The translations under genes were made by a program, and so were the position numbers. From positions 1 to 64,000 of the forward strand of contig NZ_JARGEM010000004.1 of NCBI RefSeq assembly GCF_029211225.1: a DNA stretch of 64,000 nucleotides, read 5' to 3'. Source of the stretch: Antiquaquibacter metalliresistens (GTDB taxonomy: Bacteria > Actinomycetota > Actinomycetes > Actinomycetales > Microbacteriaceae). Positions 40,529 to 50,017 of the stretch are shown one piece after another; within the stretch, counting starts at the first letter, position 1, and every line of letters begins with the position of its first letter. The notes beneath the pieces were generated by a model that had not been told where the DNA came from, searched no databases, and worked only from the letters and a program-made list of their open reading frames with translations.

Positions 40529-40559
40529 TCGACAGGATCACTGTCGAGGTGTGTATGGT
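40529..40559 (+). promoter_or_regulatory. Probable topA promoter with inverted repeat
   Basis: TCGACAG (40529-40535) and CTGTCGA (40541-40547) form a perfect 7-bp inverted repeat, followed by a -10-like TATGGT at 40554-40559. No good -35 was found. The repeat could be an operator or the terminator of the Tad genes. Confidence 0.45.
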
Positions 40560-40615
40560 GTCGCTGGCGACGGCTGCTTGTGTCGCTTCATCCTGTCCGC
40601 ATATAGAGGAGTACC

Positions 40616-43324
40616 GTGCCCGGCACGAAGAAGCTCGTGATCGTCGAGTCGCCGACGAAGGCGAAGACGATTGCGGGATACCTCGGCGAGGGCTACGAGG
40701 TGCAGTCCTCGGTGGGGCACATCCGCGACCTCATCGAGCCGAAGAACCTGCCGCCGGAGCTGAAGAAGGGCTCGCTGGGCAAGTTCTCGGTGGACGTGGA
40801 GAACGACTTCGAGCCCTACTACGTCGTCTCCGACGCGAAGAAGAAGACGGTCGCCGATCTCAAGCGCGCCCTCAAGGACGCCGACGAGCTCTACCTCGCA
40901 ACGGATGAAGACCGCGAGGGCGAGGCCATCGCGTGGCACCTGCTGCAGGTGCTCAAGCCCAAGGTCCCCGTGCACCGCATGGTCTTCCACGAGATCACGA
41001 AGGACGCCATCCAGGCCGCCCGCGACAACACCCGGCAGATCGACACGGCGCTCGTCGATGCCCAGGAGACCCGCCGCATCCTCGACCGGCTCTACGGCTA
41101 CGAAATCTCGCCGGTGCTGTGGCGCAAGGTGGGCCCCGGGCTCTCCGCCGGTCGCGTGCAGTCCGCCGCCACCCGCCTCGTCGTCGACCGCGAGCGCGAA
41201 CGCCTCGCGTTCCGCACCGCGACCTATTGGGATCTGCTCGCCCACCTCGCCCCACTCACCGACGAGCAGCGCTTCGAGTCCCGGCTCGTGCGCCTCGACG
41301 GCAAGCGCATCGCCGCCGGTCGCGATTTCGACGACCGCGGCCAGCTCAAGGGCGATGTCGTGGTGGTGGATGAGGCGGCCGCCGAGGCGCTCGCCGCGGC
41401 CCTGCGCGAACCGGGCGTTCCGATCACGGTCACCTCCGTCGAGTCGAAGCCGTACACCCGCCGCCCCGCCGCACCCTTCACCACCTCGACGCTGCAGCAG
41501 GAGGCCGGCCGCAAGCTGCGCTTCTCCGCCAGGCAGACGATGAGTGTGGCGCAGTCGCTCTACGAGAACGGCTACATCACCTATATGCGCACCGACTCGC
41601 CGACGCTCTCGCAGCAGGCGATCGACGCGGCTCGCTCGCAGGCGAAGGCGCTCTACGGGGCCGAGACGGTGCCGGAGAAGCCCCGCGTCTACAGCGGCAA
41701 GAGCAAGAACGCGCAGGAGGCGCACGAGGCGATCCGCCCGTCGGGCGACGTCTTCCGCACGCCCGCCGAGCTCGCGAACGTGCTGCGGGGCAACGACTTC
41801 AAGCTGTACGACCTGATCTGGAAGCGCACCGTGGCCTCGCAGATGGCGGACGCCAAGGGTTCGACGGCATCCGTCACCATCGAGGCGAAGGCCGGCGCGC
41901 AGACCGCCGAGTTCGTCGCGAGCGGCACCGTGATCACGTTCCGCGGCTTCATGCTCGCCTACGAGGAGTCGCAGGACGAGGAGCGCAACGAGGCCGCCGA
42001 GCCCACCGAGGCCAAGCTCCCGCCACTGGCCCAGGGTCAGCAGCTCGCACTCGTCGAGGTCGAGGCCAAGGGTCACGAGACCTCGCCGCCGCCCCGCTAC
42101 ACCGAGGCGAGCCTGGTCAAGGCGCTCGAGGAGCTGGGCATCGGCCGCCCGTCGACCTACGCGAGCATCATCTCCACCATCATCGACCGCGGCTACGTCA
42201 CGCCGCGCGGGCAGGCGCTGGTTCCGAACTGGATCGCGTTCAGCGTGGTGCGCCTGCTGGAGGAGTTCTTCGGCGACCTCGTCGAGTACGACTTCACCGC
42301 CGAGATGGAGGACGACCTCGACCGCATCGCCGGCGGCACGGAGAACCGGGTGGAATGGCTCAAGGGCTTCTACTTCGGCAACCCGCAGCACAAGGGGCTG
42401 CGCACCGTGATCGACAACCTCGGAGAGATCGACGCGCGCGAGATCAACTCGGTGCGCATCGCCGACGACATCACGCTGCGCATCGGCAAGTACGGTCCGT
42501 ACCTCGAGGCGCCCGCCGCCGAGGGCGAGACGCCGCGCCGCGTCAACATCCCGCAAGACCTGGCTCCGGATGAGCTGACCGCCGAGAAGGCTCGCGAACT
42601 CATCGAGGCGCCCGTCGTCGGTGACCGCGTGATCGGCACCAACCCCGACAACGGCAAGGAGATCGTCGCGAAGGACGGCCGGTTCGGTCCCTACGTGACC
42701 GAGCTCGAGCCCGAGGTGCCGCCGGCCGAGCCCGAGTACGTGGTCGACAAGAAGACCGGCGAGATGAAGGAGAAGAAGCCGAAGAAGGTCGCGGTGGTCA
42801 AGCCGCGCACGGCATCCTTGTTCAAGTCGATGGATCTCGCGACGATCGACCTCGACACGGCACTGGCCCTGCTCAACCTCCCGCGCGTCGTCGGCGTCGA
42901 CCCGGAGTCGGGCACCGAGATCACCGCGCAGAACGGTCGCTACGGCGCGTACCTCAAGAAGGGCACCGACACCCGCTCGCTCACGAGCGAAGAGCAGATC
43001 TTCGACCTCGACCTGGCGGGGGCGCTCGAACTGTTCGCGCAGCCGAAGTACGGCAACCGCGCGGCATCCAGCGCACTGAAGGAGTTCGAGGCCGACCCGG
43101 TCAGCGGCAAGCCGATCAAGGTCAAGGACGGCCGATTCGGCCCGTATGTCACCGACGGCACCACGAACGCCACGATCCCGCGTGGCGAGACCGTGGAGGA
43201 GATCGACTTCGAGCGGGCGGTGCAGTTGCTCGCCGACAAACGCGCGAAGGGACCGGCGCCGAAGAAGAAGACCACGACCACGCGCAAGCCCGCCGCCAAA
43301 AAGCCCGCGGCCAAGAAGGCCTGA
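40616..43324 (+). CDS. topA: DNA topoisomerase I
   Basis: A 902-residue type IA topoisomerase that relaxes negative supercoils. Toprim domain from residue 4 (KLVIVESPTKAKTIAGYL) with YLATDEDREGEAIAWHL; catalytic tyrosine in NGYITYMRTDSPTLS. Zinc fingers of the Gram-negative type are missing and several TopoI C-terminal repeats are present instead, as usual in Actinobacteria. The last 20 or so residues are a Lys/Ala/Thr-rich, histone-like tail that should help DNA binding. A GAGGAG site precedes GTG 40616. Confidence 0.97.
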   Translation: MPGTKKLVIVESPTKAKTIAGYLGEGYEVQSSVGHIRDLIEPKNLPPELKKGSLGKFSVDVENDFEPYYVVSDAKKKTVADLKRALKDADELYLATDEDREGEAIAWHLLQVLKPKVPVHRMVFHEITKDAIQAARDNTRQIDTALVDAQETRRILDRLYGYEISPVLWRKVGPGLSAGRVQSAATRLVVDRERERLAFRTATYWDLLAHLAPLTDEQRFESRLVRLDGKRIAAGRDFDDRGQLKGDVVVVDEAAAEALAAALREPGVPITVTSVESKPYTRRPAAPFTTSTLQQEAGRKLRFSARQTMSVAQSLYENGYITYMRTDSPTLSQQAIDAARSQAKALYGAETVPEKPRVYSGKSKNAQEAHEAIRPSGDVFRTPAELANVLRGNDFKLYDLIWKRTVASQMADAKGSTASVTIEAKAGAQTAEFVASGTVITFRGFMLAYEESQDEERNEAAEPTEAKLPPLAQGQQLALVEVEAKGHETSPPPRYTEASLVKALEELGIGRPSTYASIISTIIDRGYVTPRGQALVPNWIAFSVVRLLEEFFGDLVEYDFTAEMEDDLDRIAGGTENRVEWLKGFYFGNPQHKGLRTVIDNLGEIDAREINSVRIADDITLRIGKYGPYLEAPAAEGETPRRVNIPQDLAPDELTAEKARELIEAPVVGDRVIGTNPDNGKEIVAKDGRFGPYVTELEPEVPPAEPEYVVDKKTGEMKEKKPKKVAVVKPRTASLFKSMDLATIDLDTALALLNLPRVVGVDPESGTEITAQNGRYGAYLKKGTDTRSLTSEEQIFDLDLAGALELFAQPKYGNRAASSALKEFEADPVSGKPIKVKDGRFGPYVTDGTTNATIPRGETVEEIDFERAVQLLADKRAKGPAPKKKTTTTRKPAAKKPAAKKA

Positions 43325-43325
43325 C

Positions 43326-43943
43326 GTGGCGGAGGGGCTGTTCATCACCTTCGAGGGCGGTGACGGCTCGGGCAAGTCGACGCAGTCCAGGCTGCTCGTG
43401 GACTGGCTCGAGGCGCAGGGACGCACCGTCGTGGTCTCCCGCGAACCCGGCGGCACCGAGCTGGGACTCGAGTTGCGGCAGATCGTGCTGCACCGCCGCG
43501 GCGACATCGCCCCCCGCGCCGAGGCCCTGCTGTACGCGGCCGACCGCGCGCACAACGTGGCGACGAAGGTGCGTCCGGCGCTGGAGCGCGGCGACATCGT
43601 GGTGCAGGATCGCTACCTCGACTCCTCCGTGGCCTACCAGGGGGCGGGCCGGGTGCTCGGCGCCCAGGAGGTGCGGGACCTCTCGCTGTGGGCGACCGAA
43701 GGGCTGCTGCCGGATCTGACGATCCTGCTCGACCTGCACGAAGGCGAGGGCCGGGAGCGGATGGCCGAGCGCACCGCCTACGACCGCCTCGAGGCCGAAG
43801 CCGACGACTTCCACTCCCGCGCCCGCGCGGAGTACCTCGCACTGGCCGCCGCCGAGCCCGAGCGCTTCCTCGTGCTCGACGCGCGCGGCAGTATCGACGA
43901 GATCGCGGCGGCCATCCGGGGTCGCGTCGCCGGGTTGCTCTAG
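43326..43943 (+). CDS. tmk: Thymidylate kinase
   Basis: A 205-residue kinase making dTDP from dTMP. P-loop FEGGDGSGKSTQ, then REPGG and the DRYLDSSVAYQG stretch that carries the conserved Arg. The GTG follows the topA stop by one base, so it is co-transcribed with topA. Its TAG stop forms the first half of the holB -10 box. Confidence 0.96.
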   Translation: MAEGLFITFEGGDGSGKSTQSRLLVDWLEAQGRTVVVSREPGGTELGLELRQIVLHRRGDIAPRAEALLYAADRAHNVATKVRPALERGDIVVQDRYLDSSVAYQGAGRVLGAQEVRDLSLWATEGLLPDLTILLDLHEGEGRERMAERTAYDRLEAEADDFHSRARAEYLALAAAEPERFLVLDARGSIDEIAAAIRGRVAGLL

Positions 43944-43952
43944 GCTTCGGGA

Positions 43953-45092
43953 ATGGCGGTCTGGGACGAGCTCACCGGGCAGGGTGAGGCGATCGCCGTC
44001 GTGGAGGCCGCGGCATCCCGCTCGACGACCTCGATGACGCACTCCTGGTTGTTCACCGGGCCACCCGGTTCGGGGCGTTCGAATCTCGCCTATGCCTTCG
44101 CGACCGCGCTGCTGAGCCCCGCACCCGAGCACGACGACGCCACCGCGAAACAGGTGATCGCCCGCACGCACCCCGATCTCGGCGTGCTGTCGACCGAGCG
44201 GGTGATCATCTCCATCGACGAGGTGCGCCAGCTCGTCGCGAGCTCCCAGTTCTCGCCCTCGGTCGGCCGGTACCGGGTGATGATCATCGAGGACGCGGAC
44301 CGCATGACCGAGCGCACGTCCAACGTGCTGCTCAAGGCCCTCGAAGAGCCGCCGCCGCGCACGGTGTGGATCCTGTGCGCACCGAGCGAGGCCGACCTGA
44401 TCCCCACCATCCGGTCGCGGGTGCGCACCGTGCGACTGCGGGTGCCCGCCGTCGACGAAGTCGCCGACCTGCTCGTGCGTCGCGACGGGGTGGATGCCGC
44501 GACCGCGACCCGCGCGGCGCGCGAAGCCCAGTCGCACATCGGCATGGCACATCGTCTCGCAACGAACGCGGAGGCCCGCGCCCGCCGCGAGCGCACCCTC
44601 GAGATCGCCCTCGGCATCCGGTCCGTCGCCGGAGCGGTGCTCGCCGCGGCCGAGCTCATGGACCTCGCGAAGGCCGACGCCGAGGCGATCACGCTCGAGC
44701 GCGACGCCCAGGAGCGCGACGCCGCGCTGCGCTCCCTCGGCGTGGAGCCCGGTGGCACCATCCCCGCTGCGCTGCGTGGACAGCTGAAGAGTCTCGAGGA
44801 GGACCAGAAGCGTCGCGCGACGAGAAGCCTGCGCGACGGCATCGACCGCATCATGGTGGACCTGCTCTCGCTCTATCGCGACGTGCTGCTGCTGCAGCTC
44901 GGCGCGCCCGGCGAACCGATCAACGCGGCGATCGCCGACCGGGTGCACGCCGCCGCCAGTGCCTGCGCCCCCGAGCAGACGCTCGAGACCATGGATGCGA
45001 TCGCCATCGCTCGCGCGCGCATCGAGTCCAACGTGGCGCCTGCCCTCGCGCTGGAGGCCATGCTCGTGACGGCGATCCGGAGTCAGCGGTGA
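43953..45092 (+). CDS. holB: DNA polymerase III subunit delta prime
   Basis: A 379-residue clamp-loader subunit. The P-loop is altered (GPPGSGRSN), as expected in delta prime, which does not hydrolyse ATP; Walker B reads IIEDADRM. It lacks the SRC zinc cysteines of some relatives. A leaderless start is likely: -10 TAGGCT 43941-43946 lies six bases before ATG 43953, and its TAG is also the tmk stop. It overlaps the next gene by four bases. Confidence 0.93.
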   Translation: MAVWDELTGQGEAIAVVEAAASRSTTSMTHSWLFTGPPGSGRSNLAYAFATALLSPAPEHDDATAKQVIARTHPDLGVLSTERVIISIDEVRQLVASSQFSPSVGRYRVMIIEDADRMTERTSNVLLKALEEPPPRTVWILCAPSEADLIPTIRSRVRTVRLRVPAVDEVADLLVRRDGVDAATATRAAREAQSHIGMAHRLATNAEARARRERTLEIALGIRSVAGAVLAAAELMDLAKADAEAITLERDAQERDAALRSLGVEPGGTIPAALRGQLKSLEEDQKRRATRSLRDGIDRIMVDLLSLYRDVLLLQLGAPGEPINAAIADRVHAAASACAPEQTLETMDAIAIARARIESNVAPALALEAMLVTAIRSQR

Positions 45093-46612
45093 GGCGCGCG
45101 GCGATCGCGATCGTGCTCGCGCCCGCGTTGCTGCTGACCGGGTGCGTGCAGTGGTTTCTGCCGCCCCAGACCAGCTCCACCTCGACGCCGACCGACGAGG
45201 CCGTCGCCGCCGAGCTCCAGCCGTACTACCGGCAGTCGCTGTCGTGGGAGACCTGCGGCAACGCCCTGCAGTGCGCCACCGCGATCGCGCCGCTCGACTG
45301 GGCCGACCCGGGCGGGGAGCGCATCGAGCTCTCGCTCGTGCGGCAGCCCGCGACATCCGGTGCCCGCATCGGCTCGCTGCTGGTGAATCCCGGCGGCCCC
45401 GGCGGCTCGGGCACCGACTTCATCCTCGACAGCGTGGACTACGCGACCGACGAGCGGCTGCAGGCGAGTTTCGACATCGTCGGCTTCGATCCCCGCGGCG
45501 TGAACCGGTCGACCGCGGTGAGCTGCTACCGCGATCCCGCCGAGATGGACGCCTACCTCTACGACCTCTACCCCGGTGCGCCGGGCTCGGACGAATGGCT
45601 CGCGGCCGCGCGGGCCGGCGCCACGGCGTTCGGCGAGCGCTGCCTGGAGATCACCGGCCCGCTGCTGGGCACCGTCGACACGATCAGCGCCGCGCGCGAC
45701 CTCGACATGCTGCGCGCCGCGCTCGGTGACGAAAAGCTCAATTACCTGGGCTACTCCTACGGCACCCTGCTCGGGCAGGTCTACGCCGAGCTGTTCCCGA
45801 CGAAGACCGGCCGTCTGGTCTTCGACGGCGCGGTCGACCCGGCCGCGAGCGACTTCGAGGGCACCGTGGCGCAGGCGCGCGGGTTCGAGCGCGCGCTCAC
45901 GGCGTTCCTCGAGGACTGCGCACAGCAGAGCGACTGCCCCTTCGGTGGCGACGTCGAGGAGTCCCTGACCCAGATCCGCACCCTGCTCGACACCCTCGAT
46001 GCGAGCCCGCTGGCCAACGCCGATGGCCGGTTGCTGTCGAGTTCGGCGATGTTCAACGCAATCATCCTGCCGCTCTACAACCAGACCAACTGGCCCTACC
46101 TTCGCGAGCTCTTCACGGGCGTGTTCGCGGGCGACCCCGCCTACGCTTTCCAACTGGCCGACAACTACAACGGTCGCAATCCGGACGGCACCTACCGGGA
46201 CAACCAGACCGAGGCCTTCATCGCCATCAATTGCCTGGATGCCCGCGGCGACGCCGACACGGAGCTGATGCGCGAGCAGGCGGCCGAGCTGCGCCGCCTC
46301 GCGCCCGTGTTCGGGCCGCAGATGTCGTGGGGTGGGATCGGCTGCGCCACGTGGCCGGTGCCGGCCAAGCGCGAACGCGAGCCGATCGTCGCGGCGGGTT
46401 CGGCGGACATCCTGGTGATCGGCACCACCAACGACCCGGCGACCCCCTACGAGTGGGCGCAGACGGTGGCGAAGACCCTCGAGCACGGGCACCTGCTGAC
46501 CTACCGGGGCGAGGGGCACACCGCGTACAACAAGTCCAATGCCTGCGTGAACGACGCCGTGGACGACTTCCTCATCGACGGCACCGTGCCGGACTCGGGT
46601 CTGCGGTGCTGA
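45089..46612 (+). CDS. Secreted lipoprotein alpha/beta-hydrolase (tripeptidyl aminopeptidase-like), first of a pair
   Basis: A 507-residue exported hydrolase. Lipobox LLLTGC, cysteine near residue 19. The alpha/beta-hydrolase domain has VNPGGPGGSG (oxyanion region), nucleophile Ser in LGYSYGTLLG, and late TNDPATPYEW and GEGHTAYN giving Asp and His. The closest families are CaeA/SlpD-type proline or tripeptidyl aminopeptidases. GTG overlaps the holB stop. The following gene is a close paralogue; together they probably process peptides outside the cell. Substrate unproven. Confidence 0.88.
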   Translation: MRRAAIAIVLAPALLLTGCVQWFLPPQTSSTSTPTDEAVAAELQPYYRQSLSWETCGNALQCATAIAPLDWADPGGERIELSLVRQPATSGARIGSLLVNPGGPGGSGTDFILDSVDYATDERLQASFDIVGFDPRGVNRSTAVSCYRDPAEMDAYLYDLYPGAPGSDEWLAAARAGATAFGERCLEITGPLLGTVDTISAARDLDMLRAALGDEKLNYLGYSYGTLLGQVYAELFPTKTGRLVFDGAVDPAASDFEGTVAQARGFERALTAFLEDCAQQSDCPFGGDVEESLTQIRTLLDTLDASPLANADGRLLSSSAMFNAIILPLYNQTNWPYLRELFTGVFAGDPAYAFQLADNYNGRNPDGTYRDNQTEAFIAINCLDARGDADTELMREQAAELRRLAPVFGPQMSWGGIGCATWPVPAKREREPIVAAGSADILVIGTTNDPATPYEWAQTVAKTLEHGHLLTYRGEGHTAYNKSNACVNDAVDDFLIDGTVPDSGLRC

Positions 46613-46632
46613 CCGGCATATAGGCTCGTCGC

Positions 46633-48174
46633 GTGACCACGGCATCCTCACGCTCCCGCGCCCTCGCGGCCGTCGCGACGCTCGCGACCGTCCCGCTGCT
46701 GCTCGCCGGCTGTTTCGCCCCGAGCGGGAACACGACATCGACGCCCACCGGCGAGACGGTCGACCCGGCGCTCGAGCCGTACTACAGCCAGGTGATCTCC
46801 TGGCAGGACTGCGAGGACGGCTTCCAATGCGCCACGGTCATCGCGCCGATGGACTGGGCGAACCCCTCGCCCGAGACCGACATCGAGCTCGCGATCGTGC
46901 GCCAGCCCGCGACCGGCACCGCGATGGGCTCGTTGTTCACCAACCCGGGCGGCCCGGGCGCCTCCGGCTACGACTTCGTGCGCGACAGCGTCGACTTCGC
47001 GGTGAGCGAGGACCTGCAGTCGCACTTCGACATCGTCGGCTGGGACCCCCGCGGGGTCGGCCGCTCGACGCCCGTGACCTGCTACGACGACGCCGAGCTC
47101 GACGAGTTCATCTTCGGGCTGCCGGATGCCGCGATCGGCACGCAGGAGTGGCTCGCGGAGGTGACCAAGGCATCCGTCGACTTCGGCCAGGCGTGTCTTA
47201 CGGGCACCGGCGAGGTGCTGCAGTTCATCGACACCCAGTCGACCGTGCACGACCTCGACATGCTGCGCGCGATCGTCGGCGATGAGAAGCTCAACTACCT
47301 GGGCTATTCCTACGGCAGCGACATCGGCTCGTACTACGTCGAGAACTTCCCGGACAAGGTGGGCCGCATCGTCGTCGATGGTGCGACCGATTCCTCGATC
47401 TCGGTGTTCGAGGTCGGGCTCACCCAGACCGCGGGCTTCCAACGGGCGCTCGAGAACTACCTCACCGCGTGCCCGACGATGTTCGACGACTGCCCGTTCA
47501 CGGGCAACCTCGACACCGACCTCGCGACCATCCGCGCGCTCTACGACCGCTACGACGCCACCCCGATTCCCGGCGCCGACGGTCGACTCATGGATGCCGG
47601 CGTGCTCGACATCGCGATGAGCATGGCGCTGTACTCCCAGGACTCCTGGTCATACCTCAACGACCTGTTCTCGGAGGCGGAGGCCGGCATCACCGACACC
47701 GCGTTCTTCCTCGCGGACTACTACTACAGCCGCGACGTCGACGGCACCTACCTTGACAACTCGCTCGAGGCGTTCCTGGCCATCTACTGCGTCGACTATC
47801 CGGTGGAGACCGACCCCGCGGTGCTCGCCGAGCAGGAGGTGCTGATGCAGCAGGCATCCCCCACGACGTATCGCAACTTCCCGCCCACCGGCGACCTCAC
47901 CTGCATCAACTGGCCGTACCACTACATCGGGCCCGGCATCGAGCCGCTCACCGGCAAGGGGGCTCCGCCGGTGCTCGTCGTCGCCACCACGGGCGACCCG
48001 GCGACGCCCTACGAGTGGGGTGTCGCGCTCGCCGACCAGCTCGAGAGCGCGCAATTGATCACGTTCAACGGCGAGGGGCACACAGCCTACGGGCAGGGCA
48101 ACGCGTGCATCACGAGCACGGTGGACGACTACTTCATCAAGGGCACCGTGCCCGCCGAGGACCCCAACTGCTGA
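46633..48174 (+). CDS. Secreted lipoprotein alpha/beta-hydrolase, second of a tandem pair
   Basis: A 513-residue paralogue of the preceding protein: same lipobox (LLLAGC), same FTNPGGPGASG region, nucleophile in LGYSYGSDIG, and TTGDPATPYEW with GEGHTAYG. Alignment by eye shows similarity along the whole length. The GTG at 46633 follows TAGGCT (46621-46626) by six bases, so it probably has its own leaderless promoter. The pair may differ in substrate or regulation after duplication. Confidence 0.88.
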   Translation: MTTASSRSRALAAVATLATVPLLLAGCFAPSGNTTSTPTGETVDPALEPYYSQVISWQDCEDGFQCATVIAPMDWANPSPETDIELAIVRQPATGTAMGSLFTNPGGPGASGYDFVRDSVDFAVSEDLQSHFDIVGWDPRGVGRSTPVTCYDDAELDEFIFGLPDAAIGTQEWLAEVTKASVDFGQACLTGTGEVLQFIDTQSTVHDLDMLRAIVGDEKLNYLGYSYGSDIGSYYVENFPDKVGRIVVDGATDSSISVFEVGLTQTAGFQRALENYLTACPTMFDDCPFTGNLDTDLATIRALYDRYDATPIPGADGRLMDAGVLDIAMSMALYSQDSWSYLNDLFSEAEAGITDTAFFLADYYYSRDVDGTYLDNSLEAFLAIYCVDYPVETDPAVLAEQEVLMQQASPTTYRNFPPTGDLTCINWPYHYIGPGIEPLTGKGAPPVLVVATTGDPATPYEWGVALADQLESAQLITFNGEGHTAYGQGNACITSTVDDYFIKGTVPAEDPNC

Positions 48175-48191
48175 CCACGTCCCGCGCGAAA

Positions 48192-48208
48192 CTTGCAGGC
48201 TGTGCAAG
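48192..48208 (+). promoter_or_regulatory. Inverted repeat in the tetR promoter
   Basis: CTTGCA and TGCAAG form an exact 6-bp inverted repeat around GGCTG, overlapping a probable -10 AAGAAT at 48206-48211 that lies six bases before the ATG. The placement suits autoregulation by the TetR protein. Confidence 0.5.
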
Positions 48209-48217
48209 AATAGTGGG

Positions 48218-48862
48218 ATGACCGTCGGCATGGCGCCCGAGACCCCCGGGCTGCGCGAACGCAAGCGGCTGGCGACGCGTCGCGCGATCCAGCTGGCCAC
48301 GCTGCGCCTGCTCGCGGAGCAGGGCCCCGATGGCGTCACCGTCGACGAGATCAGTCGGCGCGCCGACATCTCACCGCGCACCTTCTTCAACTACTTCGCC
48401 TCCAAAGAGGATGCGATCCTGGGCGACCAGCCGCAGTTCACCGACGAGGCCGCGGTGCAGGAGTTCGTGAGCGGCACCGGTGCGCTTTTGGACGACCTGT
48501 CGCGCCTGCTCGTCGTCGCCGCCGAGGCGTCCCTCGCCGACGTGGAACAGGTGCGGCTGCGTCATGGTCTGCTCAAGCAGTATCCGCAGCTGTTCGCGCT
48601 GCGCATGGCGAAGATGCGCCACTTCGAAGACGAGGTCAGCGCGGTGGTGTGCCGCCGCATCCTGCACGGCGAACCCGGGCTGGATGCCGCGGTCGCCGAG
48701 GACCGGGCCCGCCTGACCACGCTCGTGGCCTTCGGGGTGATGCGGCACGCCTGGATGCGCTGGGCCCACGCGGATCCGCCGGATCGCCTCGGCGAGCAGC
48801 TCGCGGCGAGCTTTCGCGACCTCGGAACGCTGCTGGCTCCGCCGATTGGTGACATCGGCTAA
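48218..48862 (+). CDS. TetR-family transcriptional regulator
   Basis: A 214-residue regulator. The N-terminal helix-turn-helix is seen in VTVDEISRRADISPRTFFNYF, the usual TetR recognition helix; the rest is a ligand domain with no obvious subgroup. No transporter or enzyme is divergently placed, so its target cannot be named; self-regulation through the 48192 palindrome is likely. The start could be this ATG or the one five codons later. Confidence 0.9.
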   Translation: MTVGMAPETPGLRERKRLATRRAIQLATLRLLAEQGPDGVTVDEISRRADISPRTFFNYFASKEDAILGDQPQFTDEAAVQEFVSGTGALLDDLSRLLVVAAEASLADVEQVRLRHGLLKQYPQLFALRMAKMRHFEDEVSAVVCRRILHGEPGLDAAVAEDRARLTTLVAFGVMRHAWMRWAHADPPDRLGEQLAASFRDLGTLLAPPIGDIG

Positions 48863-48897
48863 GCTACTCAACGGTGTTCCGGGCCCAGCCCGGTTCC

Positions 48898-48973
48898 GCC
48901 GCCCTAGCTCAGTCGGCAGAGCATCTCACTCGTAATGAGAAGGTCAAGGGTTCGATTCCCTTGGGCGGCTCCA
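48898..48973 (+). tRNA. tRNA-Thr (CGT)
   Basis: A 76-base threonine tRNA with encoded CCA. Acceptor GCCGCCC/GGGCGGC; anticodon stem TCTCA/TGAGA around CTCGTAA, anticodon CGT; T arm GGTTCGATTC. No integrase gene or attachment-site repeat is visible nearby. Confidence 0.97.
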
Positions 48974-49067
48974 CGCAGCCATCGAATGTCCCCCATTGTG
49001 CGGACCGACAGGGCCACGACATGCCCCCAATCCGCGGGTATACGCATCGGTTCGGGACGTTCGCCCT

Positions 49068-49096
49068 TGCGTTGTACCCCAGTGCAGTCGTACGGT
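49068..49096 (+). promoter_or_regulatory. Probable promoter of the CAP-like gene
   Basis: TTGCGT (49068-49073) and TACGGT (49091-49096) are 17 bases apart. Transcription would start near 49103, giving a leader of about 40 bases that contains a run of six G (49112-49117) and a run of five G (49134-49138). Confidence 0.55.
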
Positions 49097-49143
49097 CAGA
49101 CCACTGGCACCGGGGGGTGTCACACGTGGTAACGGGGGACACC

Positions 49144-49977
49144 ATGAAGAGACTGGCCATTCTGGCATCGGTTTTCACAGCCGTACTTGTCTTGGTGCTT
49201 CCGTTCGTGGGCGGCGGCGGGCCGGGTCTCGCGACCTCGGCGGTGGCGGATTCGGGTTCCGCCACCCCGCCGCTCGCCTCGGTCATCGCCGCGCCGCCGG
49301 TCGTCGACGCGGTGACGGTGGGCTACACCCAGCGCATCGACGAGACCGCGATGGCGGCGGCACAGGCCGCCACGGCTGCCGCCCTCGCCAAGGACACCGA
49401 GCACCTCGCCCAGAAGATCGTGCCCAAGCCGGTGGTGATCACGGCCAACTCCACCCCGGCCGAGCGTCGAGCGGCCCGCGAGGCCGCCGGGCTCTCGTGC
49501 CCCGGGATGCCCGGGGGTGGCGCCGGCGGTTCCGGCGGCGTCTCCGCGGCGGGAGTGCAGGGCACCACCTCGGACGACATCGCCTCCTTCGCGTACCAGT
49601 ACAACGCGATCCGGGTCGCGAACTGCCTCGACCCGATCCCCTACGGTCGCTTCTACGTCGACACCTGCATGGAGGCTCGCCTGTTCTGGATGGCCGAGTC
49701 GCCCAGCCCCGACCCGATGGACGCCTGGGGCCACATGGGCTCGGTGCGCATCGACGGCGTGCCCAGCGTGGGCTGCGACGGCAACCTCGCGGGCGGCTCG
49801 GGCAACACCGGTGCGACGGTCGCGCAGAAGTGGTGGAACTCCGGCTCGCACCGGGCGTCGCTGTACCGCCCGAGTTCGGGTATCGGCGGGGCGTGCATCG
49901 CGTTCGCGATGACCCACGGCGGCATCGACGAGCCGTACTCCTTCACACGAGCCGCCGCCCGCTGGGTCAGCTGCTGA
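49144..49977 (+). CDS. Secreted CAP-domain-like protein
   Basis: A 277-residue exported protein. The N-terminus (MKR then a hydrophobic core, cut probably after ...AVADSG) is a signal peptide; residues 30-125 are Ala/Val-rich with little structure. The C-terminal part is CAP-like: NAIRVANCLDPIP, WGHMGSVRIDG, VAQKWWNSGSHRASLYRP. Six cysteines are available for disulfides. CAP proteins have varied, often unknown, extracellular roles. GGGGGAC precedes the ATG. A GC hairpin follows. Confidence 0.78.
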   Translation: MKRLAILASVFTAVLVLVLPFVGGGGPGLATSAVADSGSATPPLASVIAAPPVVDAVTVGYTQRIDETAMAAAQAATAAALAKDTEHLAQKIVPKPVVITANSTPAERRAAREAAGLSCPGMPGGGAGGSGGVSAAGVQGTTSDDIASFAYQYNAIRVANCLDPIPYGRFYVDTCMEARLFWMAESPSPDPMDAWGHMGSVRIDGVPSVGCDGNLAGGSGNTGATVAQKWWNSGSHRASLYRPSSGIGGACIAFAMTHGGIDEPYSFTRAAARWVSC

Positions 49978-49981
49978 GGCA

Positions 49982-50004
49982 CCGGGCCCCGGCTCGGGGC
50001 CCGG
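49982..50004 (+). terminator. GC-rich hairpin after the CAP-like gene
   Basis: CCGGGCCCCG and CGGGGCCCGG pair exactly over ten bases around GCT, starting five bases after the stop. There is no T run. Confidence 0.6.
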
Positions 50005-50017
50005 GTATCATGGCCAG

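Noticed and set aside
48898-49143. A phage or island attachment site at tRNA-Thr
   Set aside because: There is no integrase, no repeat of the tRNA 3' end and the genes that follow look chromosomal.
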